Shown in pieces: positions 17,763 to 26,722 of a DNA stretch of 64,000 bases. Numbering within the stretch: the first letter of the stretch is position 1; each line of letters starts with the position of its first letter. The notes under the pieces were generated by a model. The model had not been told where the DNA came from and did not search any database. It was given only the letters and a program-made list of their open reading frames with translations. Position numbers and translations under genes: made by a program. The DNA is from Chitinophaga niastensis (GTDB lineage Bacteria; Bacteroidota; Bacteroidia; Chitinophagales; Chitinophagaceae). The stretch spans positions 1,984,001 to 2,048,000 of the forward strand of contig NZ_PYAW01000001.1 in assembly GCF_003014755.1 (NCBI RefSeq). The letters run 5' to 3'.

Positions 17763-18602
17763 ATGGCAAACGAGAATTTACATCAGCCTTTTGAAATTGA
17801 TTATAAGGAATTGGACAAGTTTCCAAGGACTATCCGGCGCAATAATTTTTTTGAGTTAATTTATATTGCGGGAGGAACCGGCGTACAGTATATAAACAAG
17901 AACAAATTTAATTATCGAAAGGGGAACCTGTTTTTAATAACGCCGCAGGATATTCATTCATTTGAAATAACCACAGTTACTCAATTCTTTTTTCTTCGTT
18001 TTAATGAATATTACATAAAGACAAAGTCGAATAAACATAAAGAATGGGTGGAGCGTGTAGAATATATTCTTCAGAATGCCAGTCACCGCCCCGGATGTAT
18101 ATTAAAAAATAAGACAGATAAGCCGCTCATAGCATCTCTTATCGAAAGTATAATCGCAGAACATGCTAATCAACAGCTATATCATAATAAAATAATTGAG
18201 CAAATTGTAAATGCAATTATCATTATTGTAGCAAGAAATATTGCCTTAAAACTCCCTAAAAATATAAAAGAAAATACCGGTGAAACAGTGCTTGATATTT
18301 TGCATTATATCCAGCAAAATATATTTGAACCAAAAATGTTGAAAGCAGAACAGCTTAGTAAACATTTTCGGATTTCACTGAGTTACCTGGGACGTTATTT
18401 TAAGAAACAAACGGGAGAAACCCTGCAGCAATATATTTCAACTTATAAACTGCGATTGATAGAAACAAGATTGTTGCACAGCGACATGCGGATAAATGAA
18501 ATTGCATTTGAACTTAATTTTACAGATGAAAGTCATTTGAACAGGCTTTTCAAAAAGTATAAGGGGATGAGCCCAACAGCATTCCGCAATCAAGCCAGGT
18601 AA
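17763..18602 (+). CDS. AraC family transcriptional regulator with cupin-type N-terminus
   Basis: This 279-residue regulator has an AraC_binding cupin-like N-terminal domain (about 15-150; ELIYIAGGTGVQYIN, FLITPQDIHSFEI). The C-terminal double HTH (about 180-279) has LSKHFRISLSYLGRYFKKQTG as the first helix-turn-helix and INEIAFELNFTDESHLNRLFKKY, shortened here, as the second, then MSPTAFR. It is divergent to the SDR gene at 17111-17671 and most likely regulates it. The ligand is unknown. Confidence 0.9.
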   Translation: MANENLHQPFEIDYKELDKFPRTIRRNNFFELIYIAGGTGVQYINKNKFNYRKGNLFLITPQDIHSFEITTVTQFFFLRFNEYYIKTKSNKHKEWVERVEYILQNASHRPGCILKNKTDKPLIASLIESIIAEHANQQLYHNKIIEQIVNAIIIIVARNIALKLPKNIKENTGETVLDILHYIQQNIFEPKMLKAEQLSKHFRISLSYLGRYFKKQTGETLQQYISTYKLRLIETRLLHSDMRINEIAFELNFTDESHLNRLFKKYKGMSPTAFRNQAR

Positions 18603-18764
18603 ATAGTTTTAAATCCCCTCTTTCCAGCTGGCGGTAACGCAAACAGGCCGCAGCTTTCCCGTCTTTATTCTTCCTGATCTTAAGAAGCAAAAATAAAATT
18701 GTCTTTTAAATGCTACTTAAACTTATATTTTTGTGCTCCAATTAACGTAGCTGGCTGCTGATAC

Positions 18765-20075
18765 ATGCCAGATTATATAAATAAGATGTCTGTGAGTAAA
18801 AAATATTATATAATTGATTTCGATAGCACCTTTACGCAGGTGGAAGCATTAGATGAACTGGCGCGCATTTCACTGCGGGAGCATCCGGAAAGGGAGCAGA
18901 TCTATAAGAAAATAGAAGATTTGACCAATCAGGCCATGGATGGCAAACTTTCTTTCAGAGAAAGCCTGGCAGGGAGGATACAGTTACTGGAAGCCAATAA
19001 GGATCACCTGAAGCAGCTGGTAAAGCATTTAAAAAAGCAGGTGTCTACATCTTTTTCAAGGAATAAAAATTTCTTCAGTCGTCATGCAGATGATGTGTTG
19101 ATCGTATCAGGTGGATTTAAAGAATTTATTACGCCGGTAGTACTTCCTTTTCATATCAAAAAGGAAAATATTTATGCCAATACATTTGTGTTTAATGAGG
19201 AAGGGAAAATAGTGGGTTATGATGAAGCTAATCCGCTTTCTTTCGAAGGAGGTAAGGTGAAACTGTTACGGGAACTGCAGTTGCAGGGAGAAATACATGG
19301 TATCGGTGATGGATATTCAGATTTCCAGTTGAAGGAATTTGGTATGATCAAAAAGTTTTATGCTTTTACAGAGAATATAGAACGCAAATCTGTTACTGAG
19401 AAAGCGGATCATATCACGCCCAGTCTGGATGAATTTCTGTACGTAAATAACCTGCCCTCAGCTATCTCTTACCCGAAAAACCGTATCCTTTGTGTGGTTA
19501 TCGGCGACGTGCCGGATATAGCCGTTAAATACCTGAAAAAAGATGGTTTCTCCGTAAAACAGGTCGCCTCATTGGAGGAGAAGCATATAGCAGCAGCAGG
19601 GATCATTTTAATGGGTAATAAAGCATCCATTAGTCCGGAAGAACTCAGTCGTGCCGCAAAATTGAAAGTCATCGGTTACCTGGGTAACAGTAAAAAATAT
19701 ATTTCTCATGATACCTGTACTGCAATGGGAGTAGTGATTTTTGATAATATCAGGAAGCCTGAATCTGTTGCCAAAAGGATCGCTAAGTTTATTAATAATG
19801 GCGATTCGTTCAAGAGCAGTAATTTCCCCAACATACAGTTACCTGAAGTGAAAAATGGACACCGTTTTATCCACATTCACCGGAACGTACCGGGTGTTAT
19901 GGCTAAAGTAAACCAGGTGTTTGCCGGGCACGGTATCAACATTGTATCACAATTCCTGATGACGAATGAATGTATAGGCTATGTGATCACAGACATCAGT
20001 GCTGAATATGATAAACAGGTATTGAAGGATTTGAAGAATACTAATAATACGATTAGTTTTCGGGTACTATACTGA
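18765..20075 (+). CDS. Phosphoserine phosphatase fused to an NAD-domain-less phosphoglycerate dehydrogenase remnant with ACT domain
   Basis: Residues 1 to about 220 are a SerB-like HAD phosphatase. Motif I is DFDSTFT (Asp18, Asp20), motif II IVSGGF, the lysine region FEGGKVKLL and motif III GDGYSDFQ. Residues about 230-325 resemble the N-terminal substrate-binding domain of D-3-phosphoglycerate dehydrogenase (ISPEELSRAAKLKVIGYLG). A C-terminal ACT domain follows (about 360-436; RNVPGVMAKVNQVFAGHGIN). Bacteroidota have SerB-SerA fusions of about 630 residues; here the roughly 180-residue NAD-binding domain is missing between VVIFDN and RKPESVAK. The protein should hydrolyse phosphoserine, perhaps with serine feedback through ACT, but cannot act as a dehydrogenase. 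Confidence 0.85.
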   Translation: MPDYINKMSVSKKYYIIDFDSTFTQVEALDELARISLREHPEREQIYKKIEDLTNQAMDGKLSFRESLAGRIQLLEANKDHLKQLVKHLKKQVSTSFSRNKNFFSRHADDVLIVSGGFKEFITPVVLPFHIKKENIYANTFVFNEEGKIVGYDEANPLSFEGGKVKLLRELQLQGEIHGIGDGYSDFQLKEFGMIKKFYAFTENIERKSVTEKADHITPSLDEFLYVNNLPSAISYPKNRILCVVIGDVPDIAVKYLKKDGFSVKQVASLEEKHIAAAGIILMGNKASISPEELSRAAKLKVIGYLGNSKKYISHDTCTAMGVVIFDNIRKPESVAKRIAKFINNGDSFKSSNFPNIQLPEVKNGHRFIHIHRNVPGVMAKVNQVFAGHGINIVSQFLMTNECIGYVITDISAEYDKQVLKDLKNTNNTISFRVLY

Positions 20076-20134
20076 TGATGTTGTGAATAAGTTATCATTA
20101 AAAACCGCATAGTCATATGATTGATGCGCGTTTT

Positions 20135-21151
20135 TTAATGACTCCAGTGCTGTAATACTGCGTCGTAGAAGAGCGGGAAGATAGCCGTGGTAAAACGTCC
20201 GCTTTGCATGGGGGCTTTGTCGTCTTCATGACTTTGATTAATAGCCATCACCATTTTAAGGGCAGGGACAACGATGAGGAACTGCCCTCCCCAACCCATA
20301 CCATAGATCATATCCTGTCCTCTGTATGTTGTATGATACCAGCACAGGCCATACCGGGAAGGATGGAACCCCCACTCCGTATCATACTGGATATCGGGAT
20401 GGAGGATCTGCGCGATCCACTGGGGAGAAACGATTTGTTGCTGACCATAGCGGCCTTCATGTAGCAGTAAGGACCCAAATTTGATCAAATCTACTGTGCG
20501 AAGCCGAATGTTCTCTAAGCCGCTCAGATCATAATAGCCATCTTTCATTTTTTTCCACTGCATCGTTTGAATGCCCAGCAGGTTGAAAAGATTTTTTTGG
20601 GCGAAAGCGAATACGTCCATCCCGCAACTTTTGCTGAGTATTACCGATAGCAGGTGCGTGGCTGCATTATTATAATGAAATTCTTTGCCGGGAGTTGTCA
20701 GCAAAGGAGCTTTCAATGTATAGCCGGCAGGATCGGGCAAAGCCAGAAAGTCGGCAATACCATTCAATTTTTCCAGGTTTTCATGATAAAGTCCTGAAGC
20801 CTGATTCATCACCTGCCGGAGCGTGATATCCTGTTTTCTTTTATCTGTATCATTTTTTAATTCAGGGAACCAATGCACCAGCTTTTCATCAGGCGATGAA
20901 ATCAACCCTTTGTCGATAGCAATGCCGATCAGGAAACATCCTATACTTTTGGTCAAAGACTGATCATCAAAGATATCATCATCTTTTGTTCCGTTGAAAT
21001 GCTGATTATAACGTATTGTATCACCTACGGACAGGACTATACTGTATAAGGAAGGTATTTTCCGGAGTGGGGTGAAAGTGTCCTGCCCTGTTTGTGCGCA
21101 GACTTCCAAAACGATGATCCATGAGAAGATCAGGAGTAGCACTTTTTTCAT
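20135..21151 (-). CDS. Serine hydrolase of the class C beta-lactamase/esterase family, exported
   Basis: This 338-residue protein has a signal peptide (about 1-20, ending VCAQ). The Ser-x-x-Lys motif is S65-L-T-K68 and the Y-x-N motif is Y160-N-N162, both at the spacing expected for the beta-lactamase-like transpeptidase fold. The C-terminal block YGMGWGGQFLIV stands where the KTG-type motif lies. Members include esterases, D-aminopeptidases and penicillin-binding-like enzymes; the sequence does not show which. It stands alone, and no resistance function should be assumed. Confidence 0.87.
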   Translation of the reverse strand: MKKVLLLIFSWIIVLEVCAQTGQDTFTPLRKIPSLYSIVLSVGDTIRYNQHFNGTKDDDIFDDQSLTKSIGCFLIGIAIDKGLISSPDEKLVHWFPELKNDTDKRKQDITLRQVMNQASGLYHENLEKLNGIADFLALPDPAGYTLKAPLLTTPGKEFHYNNAATHLLSVILSKSCGMDVFAFAQKNLFNLLGIQTMQWKKMKDGYYDLSGLENIRLRTVDLIKFGSLLLHEGRYGQQQIVSPQWIAQILHPDIQYDTEWGFHPSRYGLCWYHTTYRGQDMIYGMGWGGQFLIVVPALKMVMAINQSHEDDKAPMQSGRFTTAIFPLFYDAVLQHWSH

Positions 21152-21320
21152 TATAGCCGGGGATTAATGAATGTTGTTTTGGGTAATTGGTTCTTCGTAA
21201 TTAAATATACAATAATTGTAAATAATCCCGGGTAGATCTTATGAGAAAAGGGGAGAGGATGGTTAGGTGATCTATTTGGCACAGCAGTGCCGGAAGGCTT
21301 GACAGGAACTGTTTAAGGAT

Positions 21321-21362
21321 GTATTCCATTGTTAAAGGCCATCGTATTTAACAATGGAATAC
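21321..21362. terminator. Perfect 16-bp hairpin after the DUF1569 gene
   Basis: The arms gtattccattgttaaa and tttaacaatggaatac enclose a 10-base loop. The hairpin lies 63 bases past the stop of the minus-strand DUF1569 gene and upstream of the serine hydrolase gene. There is no clear T-run, so it may be a terminator or an attenuator-like structure. Confidence 0.5.
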
Positions 21363-21425
21363 TGAATTGGTTTGAGATAGTTTACTTTTTTATATAAAAA
21401 CAGAAAAGACACATAGCCCCTGCAG

Positions 21426-21869
21426 CTAACAATTAAATTGCCGGAGATGATGGTCGGTATGTTTATAAGCATGGTATCCAATCTGTTCTTTTGTCATCTT
21501 TCCAAAAAAAGGATGTACGAAATCAGGGTTTGAAAAATGTTCATGTTCCTCAATCAGGGCAATCCATTTCTTTCTTTCGGATGAAAAATCACCAGTTTCT
21601 TTTATTCTGAGTTCAGGAATTGTAATGGCATTGTGCATCATAGGCTTTTCGTCTTTTGTAGAACTTTTCAGCGCCATTCTACCAAGCAGGCGACCCATGA
21701 ATATCCGTTTATACTTTTTCTTGCCTAATATCATTTCTTCCCATAGTCTGCAATGTTTCACCATCTGGTAAAGATTCATCTTGCCCCATTGAGCGGTACT
21801 ATTTTCATTGAGCATATTGATTCTATTAATCAATTCATCTCTTGTTGTTTTGTCAAATACTGTTTTCAT
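21426..21869 (-). CDS. DUF1569 family protein (DinB-like)
   Basis: This 147-residue all-helical protein of the DUF1569/DinB-like superfamily shows the conserved beginning TTRDELINRINMLN, the WGKMNLYQMVKHC histidine helix, LLGRMALKS, and the closing GYHAYKHTDHHLRQF. DinB-like proteins hold a metal with three histidines, and HC, YKHTDHH supply candidates. Biochemical function is not established for this branch. The next gene upstream, a VOC protein 57 bp away on the same strand, may be co-transcribed. Confidence 0.85.
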   Translation of the reverse strand: MKTVFDKTTRDELINRINMLNENSTAQWGKMNLYQMVKHCRLWEEMILGKKKYKRIFMGRLLGRMALKSSTKDEKPMMHNAITIPELRIKETGDFSSERKKWIALIEEHEHFSNPDFVHPFFGKMTKEQIGYHAYKHTDHHLRQFNC

Positions 21870-21926
21870 ATTCCCTGATAATTTTTTAAATATATTGGTA
21901 TGGTGTGAGTTGGGGTAAGATATTCT

Positions 21927-22334
21927 TTAAACAAGCTGCGCGAGCGAAAACCAATTGCCTGAATCGTCTTTAAATATTGCTTCCGTGCCATAGAATTCTT
22001 TCTTAGGCGCTTTAGTAAATTCAACACCTTTTGCTTTTAGTTCTTCATATGTTGCAAAGATGTCGTTGCAGGTAAAAAGGCCTACACCAAAAGTTCCTTT
22101 TTCTATCAGCTCTTTCAGCGCTTTAACTGCTTCCGGAGAGAACAGGCCCCTGTTTACCGGCGATAATATTATTTCAAAACCAGGTTGTTCTGGTGGGCAA
22201 ACAGTGATCCAGCGATCATCATTACCCATTGGTACATCTTTTATAACTTTAAACCCCAGTTTGTTAGTGTAGAAGTCGTAAGCACTGTCCTGGTTGAGAA
22301 CATAGATGCTAACATGTGTCATTTTAGATATCAT
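21927..22334 (-). CDS. VOC family (glyoxalase/bleomycin-resistance-like) protein
   Basis: This 135-residue protein is made of two beta-alpha-beta-beta-beta halves. The first begins MTHVSIYVLNQDSAYDFYTNKLGF (metal-ligand His7 region) and continues to PGFEIILSP with a candidate Glu. The second covers VGLFTCNDIFATYEELKAKGVEF and ends AIFKDDSGNWFSLAQ. VOC enzymes include glyoxalases, dioxygenases and sequestering resistance proteins; the sequence does not decide among them. Its start lies in a spacer that also holds the promoter side of a decayed AraC gene. Confidence 0.88.
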   Translation of the reverse strand: MISKMTHVSIYVLNQDSAYDFYTNKLGFKVIKDVPMGNDDRWITVCPPEQPGFEIILSPVNRGLFSPEAVKALKELIEKGTFGVGLFTCNDIFATYEELKAKGVEFTKAPKKEFYGTEAIFKDDSGNWFSLAQLV

Positions 22335-22549
22335 GCCTTCAGGGTTTTAAATGATTACGTAAAGAACAGGTATTAATTAAAACTTCATTTCTCCAAAATT
22401 GCTATTTTTTCTAATCTAACTGTTTTTTAAGCAAAACAATCTGGAATAGAGGTTAAAGGTGATTTGACCCGGCCTGAAAGGCAGCCAGCATAATTTCTGG
22501 CCGGCAATTTCAATCAAAGGGGTAAATTTGATTTTTACAAGCCAGGATA

Positions 22550-22742
22550 ATGGATATTACCACGCTCAATGACTTTTATAAGCAGGCATCAGGTATAAGC
22601 GTCGAACCAGGTTACTTATTACCACTATTTGCCGCAGGATGTGAACCAGTCCGGGTACTTCTGCATTTTTACGGAAGAGTTTCTGATCCAGGCAAAGAGC
22701 GGTGTAGTATTAGATGATTTGCCATCAATTTTAAAACAAAGC
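22550..22742 (+). pseudogene. Broken AraC-type regulator remnant
   Basis: A start at 22550 opens MDITTLNDFYKQASGIS, a typical AraC N-terminus. The frame then shifts near 22595, and a second frame from about 22602 reads YYHYLPQDVNQSGYFCIFTEEF and LIQAKSGVVLDDLP, the mid-part of the same family's N-terminal domain. Both the shift and a large deletion are needed to explain it, and the HTH domain is absent. It runs to the start of the SDR gene at 22747, the place where an intact regulator would be expected. Confidence 0.65.
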
Positions 22743-22746
22743 AAAA

Positions 22747-23478
22747 ATGAAAATAACAGGCAACAAAATTTTGATTACCGGTGGTGCAAGCGGTATTGGC
22801 TTAGGACTCACCGAAAGATTTATCCGGGAAAATAATACCGTGATTATTTGTGGAAGGCGCGAATCAGCTTTACAGGAGGTCGTTGATAAGTTTCCTGCTG
22901 TGATTACCAGGGTATGCGATTTATCTGTTGAAGCAGAACGCATAGAACTATTTAACTGGGTGTCAGATAATCACAGCGATCTAAATGTTTTGGTAAACAA
23001 TGCGGGCATTCAGCAATGGATGACAATCGCTGATACTGATTTTTTTCAACGTGCAAAAGTGGAAATCACCACTAATATTGAAGCCCCCATTCACTTAACC
23101 TCCCTCTTCATTAATTTAAAATCGTTAAATACTATTATTAATGTAACCTCAGGCTTATCTTTTGTGCCGTTTACTAAAGTACCGGTTTATTCAGCAACGA
23201 AAGCATTTTTTCATTCGTTTACGCTCTCTGCACAACACTTACTGAAATCAAAAAATATTGAAGTGATTGAAATGGTCCCACCTGCATTGAATACAGATCT
23301 CGGTGGAATAGGATTGCACGATGCTGCGCCTCCTGTAAGTGATTTTATAGCATCAGTATTTCAACAGTTGAAGGAAGGGAAATCTCAGCTAACGTTTGGA
23401 TTTAGTGAAGCGATGGTTAAAGCAAGTCCGGAAGATTTAAAAAATGCTTTTAACCGGTTGAATGTGAATCAAGGTTAA
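22747..23478 (+). CDS. SDR family oxidoreductase (DltE-like)
   Basis: This 243-residue classical short-chain dehydrogenase has the nucleotide loop TGGASGIG (about residues 11-18), CDLS for the adenine pocket, VNNAGIQ, the catalytic Ser in VTSGLSF and YSATK as the catalytic Tyr and Lys. The C-terminal part (NTDLGGIGLHDAAPPVSDF) resembles DltE-annotated SDRs. It directly follows the broken AraC remnant, so it may now lack its former control. It is terminated by the hairpin at 23489-23517. Confidence 0.9.
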   Translation: MKITGNKILITGGASGIGLGLTERFIRENNTVIICGRRESALQEVVDKFPAVITRVCDLSVEAERIELFNWVSDNHSDLNVLVNNAGIQQWMTIADTDFFQRAKVEITTNIEAPIHLTSLFINLKSLNTIINVTSGLSFVPFTKVPVYSATKAFFHSFTLSAQHLLKSKNIEVIEMVPPALNTDLGGIGLHDAAPPVSDFIASVFQQLKEGKSQLTFGFSEAMVKASPEDLKNAFNRLNVNQG

Positions 23479-23488
23479 ATTGAACGAA

Positions 23489-23517
23489 AAAGAAACCGCG
23501 CTAGTCGCGGTTTCTTT
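23489..23517. terminator. Bidirectional terminator hairpin beside repeat copy B
   Basis: The hairpin is a perfect 12-bp stem (aaagaaaccgcg / cgcggtttcttt) with loop ctagt, 10 bases after the SDR stop and adjoining the repeat on its right side. Confidence 0.85.
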
Positions 23518-23525
23518 ATAAAAAA

Positions 23526-23580
23526 TTGCGGACTACAGGGAGCAATGTTCGAATTTTTTTGCCGCTGATCCGGATAAAAT
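23526..23580 (-). repeat. Junction repeat, copy B
   Basis: This is a full-length copy of about 55 bp. On the minus strand it reads attttatccggatca, a variable trinucleotide, gcaaaaaaattcgaacattg, then ctccc and gtccgcaa, followed by the hairpin at 23489-23517. It lies downstream of the minus-strand fragment at 23650. Confidence 0.7.
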
Positions 23581-23649
23581 CTACCATTTTACTAAACAGG
23601 TTTTGCAAGCGATCTTACCCCCTGACGAATAAGCATACTAAGGAATCAT

Positions 23650-23925
23650 CTAATAATTTACGGTAACAGCATTACGATCCCCATATCTGTAACCAAACCT
23701 CACCTTTATATTGTTTATAAGCTGGTCTTGCAGCATCGCGAACTTACCCCGGTAATCGGCCGGGGATAAGGAGAATAGTATGTGCCTGATTGGGTTTAAT
23801 GTCATTTTGGATACAATAAACACCAAATAGGCTACAGGTTCTTTATTGATTCGACCCACCTTTGTGTTATAATAATTCAGCCTGATAATTTCATCATCAC
23901 AAACGAAGTCAATGTTATACTGTAG
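23650..23925 (-). pseudogene. Unrecognised minus-strand coding fragment
   Basis: An open frame of about 91 codons between two stops reads FVCDDEIIRLNYYNTKVGRI and continues EPVAYLVFIVSK to the end GDRNAVTVNY. It has no ATG near its beginning (a GTG lies at 23859) and its composition looks coding. I do not recognise the family. It may be the 3' remnant of a larger gene cut by the insertion of the aldehyde dehydrogenase module, or a small gene. Confidence 0.3.
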
Positions 23926-23981
23926 TTATATAGAAACGATGACTGGTCCAACAAAAATTTTCTGACAAAAAAGATAATAAA

Positions 23982-25430
23982 ATGAAATTCAATTCCGATT
24001 TTACGATGACCATCAATGGGAAAAGCGTAACGACAACATCGAAGATTACAGTGATAAATCCTGCTAACGAAGAAATCGTTGGATACGCACCTGATTGCTC
24101 ACGTGAGTTGCTGGATAGTGCAGTTGGGGCGGCACACAGCGCATTCCCTTCCTGGTCAGTAGTTCCATTTACAGCACGTCAAAATCTGCTCCATCAAATG
24201 GCGTCTGCTTTAGAGGCTAACGTTGGGCCTTTAAGTCGGCTGCTCACTGCTGAACAGGGTAAGACTTTAAGTGACGCTGCGATGGAAATTGGTGGTGCAG
24301 CCTATTGGCTTCGTGAAACTGCTAAGATGACGCTGCCGGAAACAGTCAACAACGACAGTTCAGCGCATCGCTCTGTCACTCGTCATGTTCCGCTTGGCGT
24401 AGTCGGTGCAATTGCACCGTGGAATTACCCCATTGGATTAGCTGCCTTCAAGCTCGCATCAGCTCTTTTGGCAGGCAACACCGTTGTCCTTAAGCCGTCT
24501 CCTTTTACTCCGTTGACGACGCTGAAATTAGGAGAGCTCATGCAAACCGTTTTACCTGAAGGCGTACTTAATGTAATATCAGGCTCCGATGAACTAGGAC
24601 CATGGATGACGAGCCATCCCGGCTTTGCCAAAATCAGCTTCACCGGATCAACAGCGACCGGCCGCAAAGTAATGGCTGGTGCAGCAGCAACGCTGAAGCA
24701 TCTTACGCTCGAGCTTGGAGGAAATGATGCTGCAATCGTCCTTCCGGATGTTGACATACAAACTGTTGCTAAGTGCATCTTCTGGGCTTCGTTTGGAAAC
24801 TCCGGTCAAATTTGTCTTGCATCTAAACGGATTTATATTCATAAAGACATTTACGGGCCAATGAAGCAGGAGATTGTAAACTACGCGAAAACGATAAAGA
24901 TGGGGAATGGCACAGATCCGGATGTTCAGCTTGGACCTATTCAGAATCGTCCGCAATATGAGCGTGTGCTGGATTTAATTCGTGATGCACAGGACAACGG
25001 CTATAAATTTCTTATGGGCGGCATGCCAACTGCGCAAAAGGGATATTTTATTCCTCTTACGATTATCGATAATCCACCTGAGCACTCCCGTATTGTTCAG
25101 GAAGAACAGTTTGGTCCGGTGCTGCCGTTAATTGAGTTCGATAATATTGAAGATGCCATCGCGCGTGCTAATGCCACTGATTATGGGCTTGGTGCTACAG
25201 TCTGGTCAGCAGATGCCGCTGCCGCATTGGCTGTTGGCCAGCGGTTACAGGCAGGAACGGTATGGATTAACGAGGCTTTGGGTCTATCGCCTTTCATTAC
25301 CTTTGCCGGGCACAAACAGTCCGGACTCGGAACTGAGAGTGGACGCGAGGGCTTGCTTGCATACACTGTTCCGCAGACGATTGCAGTCAGACAAAATGCA
25401 GGGACCTGGCAGGGTGTACCGAAATCATAA
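23982..25430 (+). CDS. Aldehyde dehydrogenase family protein
   Basis: This 482-residue NAD(P)-dependent aldehyde dehydrogenase is full length for the family. The oxyanion Asn148 lies in APWNYP, the coenzyme lysine in VLKPSPFTP, the glycine loop in SFTGSTATG, the general base Glu244 in LELGGND and the nucleophile Cys278 in SGQICLA. EQFGPVLP and the C-terminal GHKQSGLG complete the fold. The gene is visibly less AT-rich than its neighbours and uses many CGT arginine codons, unlike flanking genes, which suggests transfer from another phylum. The AraC gene 68 bp downstream on the same strand is its likely regulator. Substrate unknown. Confidence 0.93.
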   Translation: MKFNSDFTMTINGKSVTTTSKITVINPANEEIVGYAPDCSRELLDSAVGAAHSAFPSWSVVPFTARQNLLHQMASALEANVGPLSRLLTAEQGKTLSDAAMEIGGAAYWLRETAKMTLPETVNNDSSAHRSVTRHVPLGVVGAIAPWNYPIGLAAFKLASALLAGNTVVLKPSPFTPLTTLKLGELMQTVLPEGVLNVISGSDELGPWMTSHPGFAKISFTGSTATGRKVMAGAAATLKHLTLELGGNDAAIVLPDVDIQTVAKCIFWASFGNSGQICLASKRIYIHKDIYGPMKQEIVNYAKTIKMGNGTDPDVQLGPIQNRPQYERVLDLIRDAQDNGYKFLMGGMPTAQKGYFIPLTIIDNPPEHSRIVQEEQFGPVLPLIEFDNIEDAIARANATDYGLGATVWSADAAAALAVGQRLQAGTVWINEALGLSPFITFAGHKQSGLGTESGREGLLAYTVPQTIAVRQNAGTWQGVPKS

Positions 25431-25498
25431 CTAATGGTATTGTCTTTGATTGGATAATTATCTTCCCGACAAATATTTTAATGAAATACTATTAATAT

Positions 25499-26407
25499 AT
25501 GAAACCTGGACCTCACATATTTAATTCAATCTCTGATTTACATCGGGAACTTGGATTACCCAAACCATTGCACCCACTGATAAGTTTGGTGGATTATAAG
25601 GATGTCAAAAATGACACCACTGAAATTGGGAAGGGCATGATCCTGAATTTTTATAAGGTTTCTTATAAAAGGAATTTTAAAGGCAAAATAAAATACGGAC
25701 AAGGGTATTACGATTTTGATGAAGGTGGGCTATCGTTCATCTCGCCAAATCAGGTCATTACTGCCACCGCTGAAGAAGCTGATTTTGGCGGTTACACATT
25801 ATTATTCCACCCGGATTTTATCAGGAACTATCCGCTTGGAAACAATATTAAGAACTTCGGGTATTTTTCTTATTCGGCTGATGAAGCGCTCTATCTTTCT
25901 GAAAAAGAAAAGGAAATTATTATCGGCATCTTTAAAAATATTGAACATGAGCTTTCATTATCAATAGATAATTTTAGTCAGGATATTATAATATCGCAAA
26001 TTGAACAGTTACTCAATTACAGCAATCGTTTTTATAACCGCCAGTTTATTACGAGGAAAGCAATACACAGTGACTTGCTTGTGGAGCTGGAAAAGCTTTT
26101 GACTGATTATTTTGACAACAATGAGGCGTTAATGAAAGGTCTTCCTTCAGTTCAATTCATTTCAGACAAACTGAATGTTTCCACCCGGTATTTAAGTGAT
26201 ATGCTTCGGTCGCTTACCGGCCAGAATACCCAGCAGCATATTCATAATAAGCTCATAGAAAAAGCGAAAGACATTCTAAGTACCACAAATCTTACCATCG
26301 CTGAAATTGCTTACCAGCTTGGTTTTGAGCACCCTCAATCATTTAATAGAATATTTAAGCGTAAAACCAATATTTCGCCCATTGAATTCAGGAAGTCATT
26401 TAACTGA
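25499..26407 (+). CDS. AraC family transcriptional regulator
   Basis: This 302-residue regulator has an N-terminal ligand domain (about 30-180; GLSFISPNQVITATAEE, GYTLLFHPDFI). The C-terminal AraC DNA-binding domain (about 205-302) has ISDKLNVSTRYLSDMLRSLTG and AEIAYQLGFEHPQSFNRIFKR, each shortened at its edges, and ends ISPIEFRKSF. It follows the aldehyde dehydrogenase on the same strand and probably belongs to the same module. Ligand not predictable. Confidence 0.9.
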   Translation: MKPGPHIFNSISDLHRELGLPKPLHPLISLVDYKDVKNDTTEIGKGMILNFYKVSYKRNFKGKIKYGQGYYDFDEGGLSFISPNQVITATAEEADFGGYTLLFHPDFIRNYPLGNNIKNFGYFSYSADEALYLSEKEKEIIIGIFKNIEHELSLSIDNFSQDIIISQIEQLLNYSNRFYNRQFITRKAIHSDLLVELEKLLTDYFDNNEALMKGLPSVQFISDKLNVSTRYLSDMLRSLTGQNTQQHIHNKLIEKAKDILSTTNLTIAEIAYQLGFEHPQSFNRIFKRKTNISPIEFRKSFN

Positions 26408-26722
26408 TATCAGGAGATTTATGTTCATCTGTATCAGGCTTCTTTATTTAAAACCGCTTATGCCCTAGTTCATAGGTAAATAGGTAATGTATTTTCAAAT
26501 ATAATATTAACTTATTTTTAATACTTTTTTGCCTTTTAAGAATAATGTCAGGTTATTTTTTATTTTAATGATTAAAATAAAAAAAGTTGTATTTTCCTAT
26601 AGCTTTTTTAGCATATCACCATGAATCCCAAATTGTGAACAATGAACTGCCACAGTCACCTGTCAATTTACTTTATTTTTTTTTAACGCTACATGGCGTG
26701 AAAACAACCAAATTTTATCCCT
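26408..26722. other. AT-rich spacer before the TonB receptor gene
   Basis: This 315-bp stretch has no convincing gene. It contains a nearly loop-free A/T quasi-palindrome at 26556-26584 (14-base arms ttttttattttaat / attaaaataaaaaa) that could end transcription from both sides. The TonB receptor promoter must lie in the remaining part; no element could be fixed. Confidence 0.4.

Noticed and set aside
20135..21151. Antibiotic-hydrolysing class C beta-lactamase
   Set aside because: The SxxK and YxN motifs are shared with many esterases and peptidases; substrate cannot be read from sequence.
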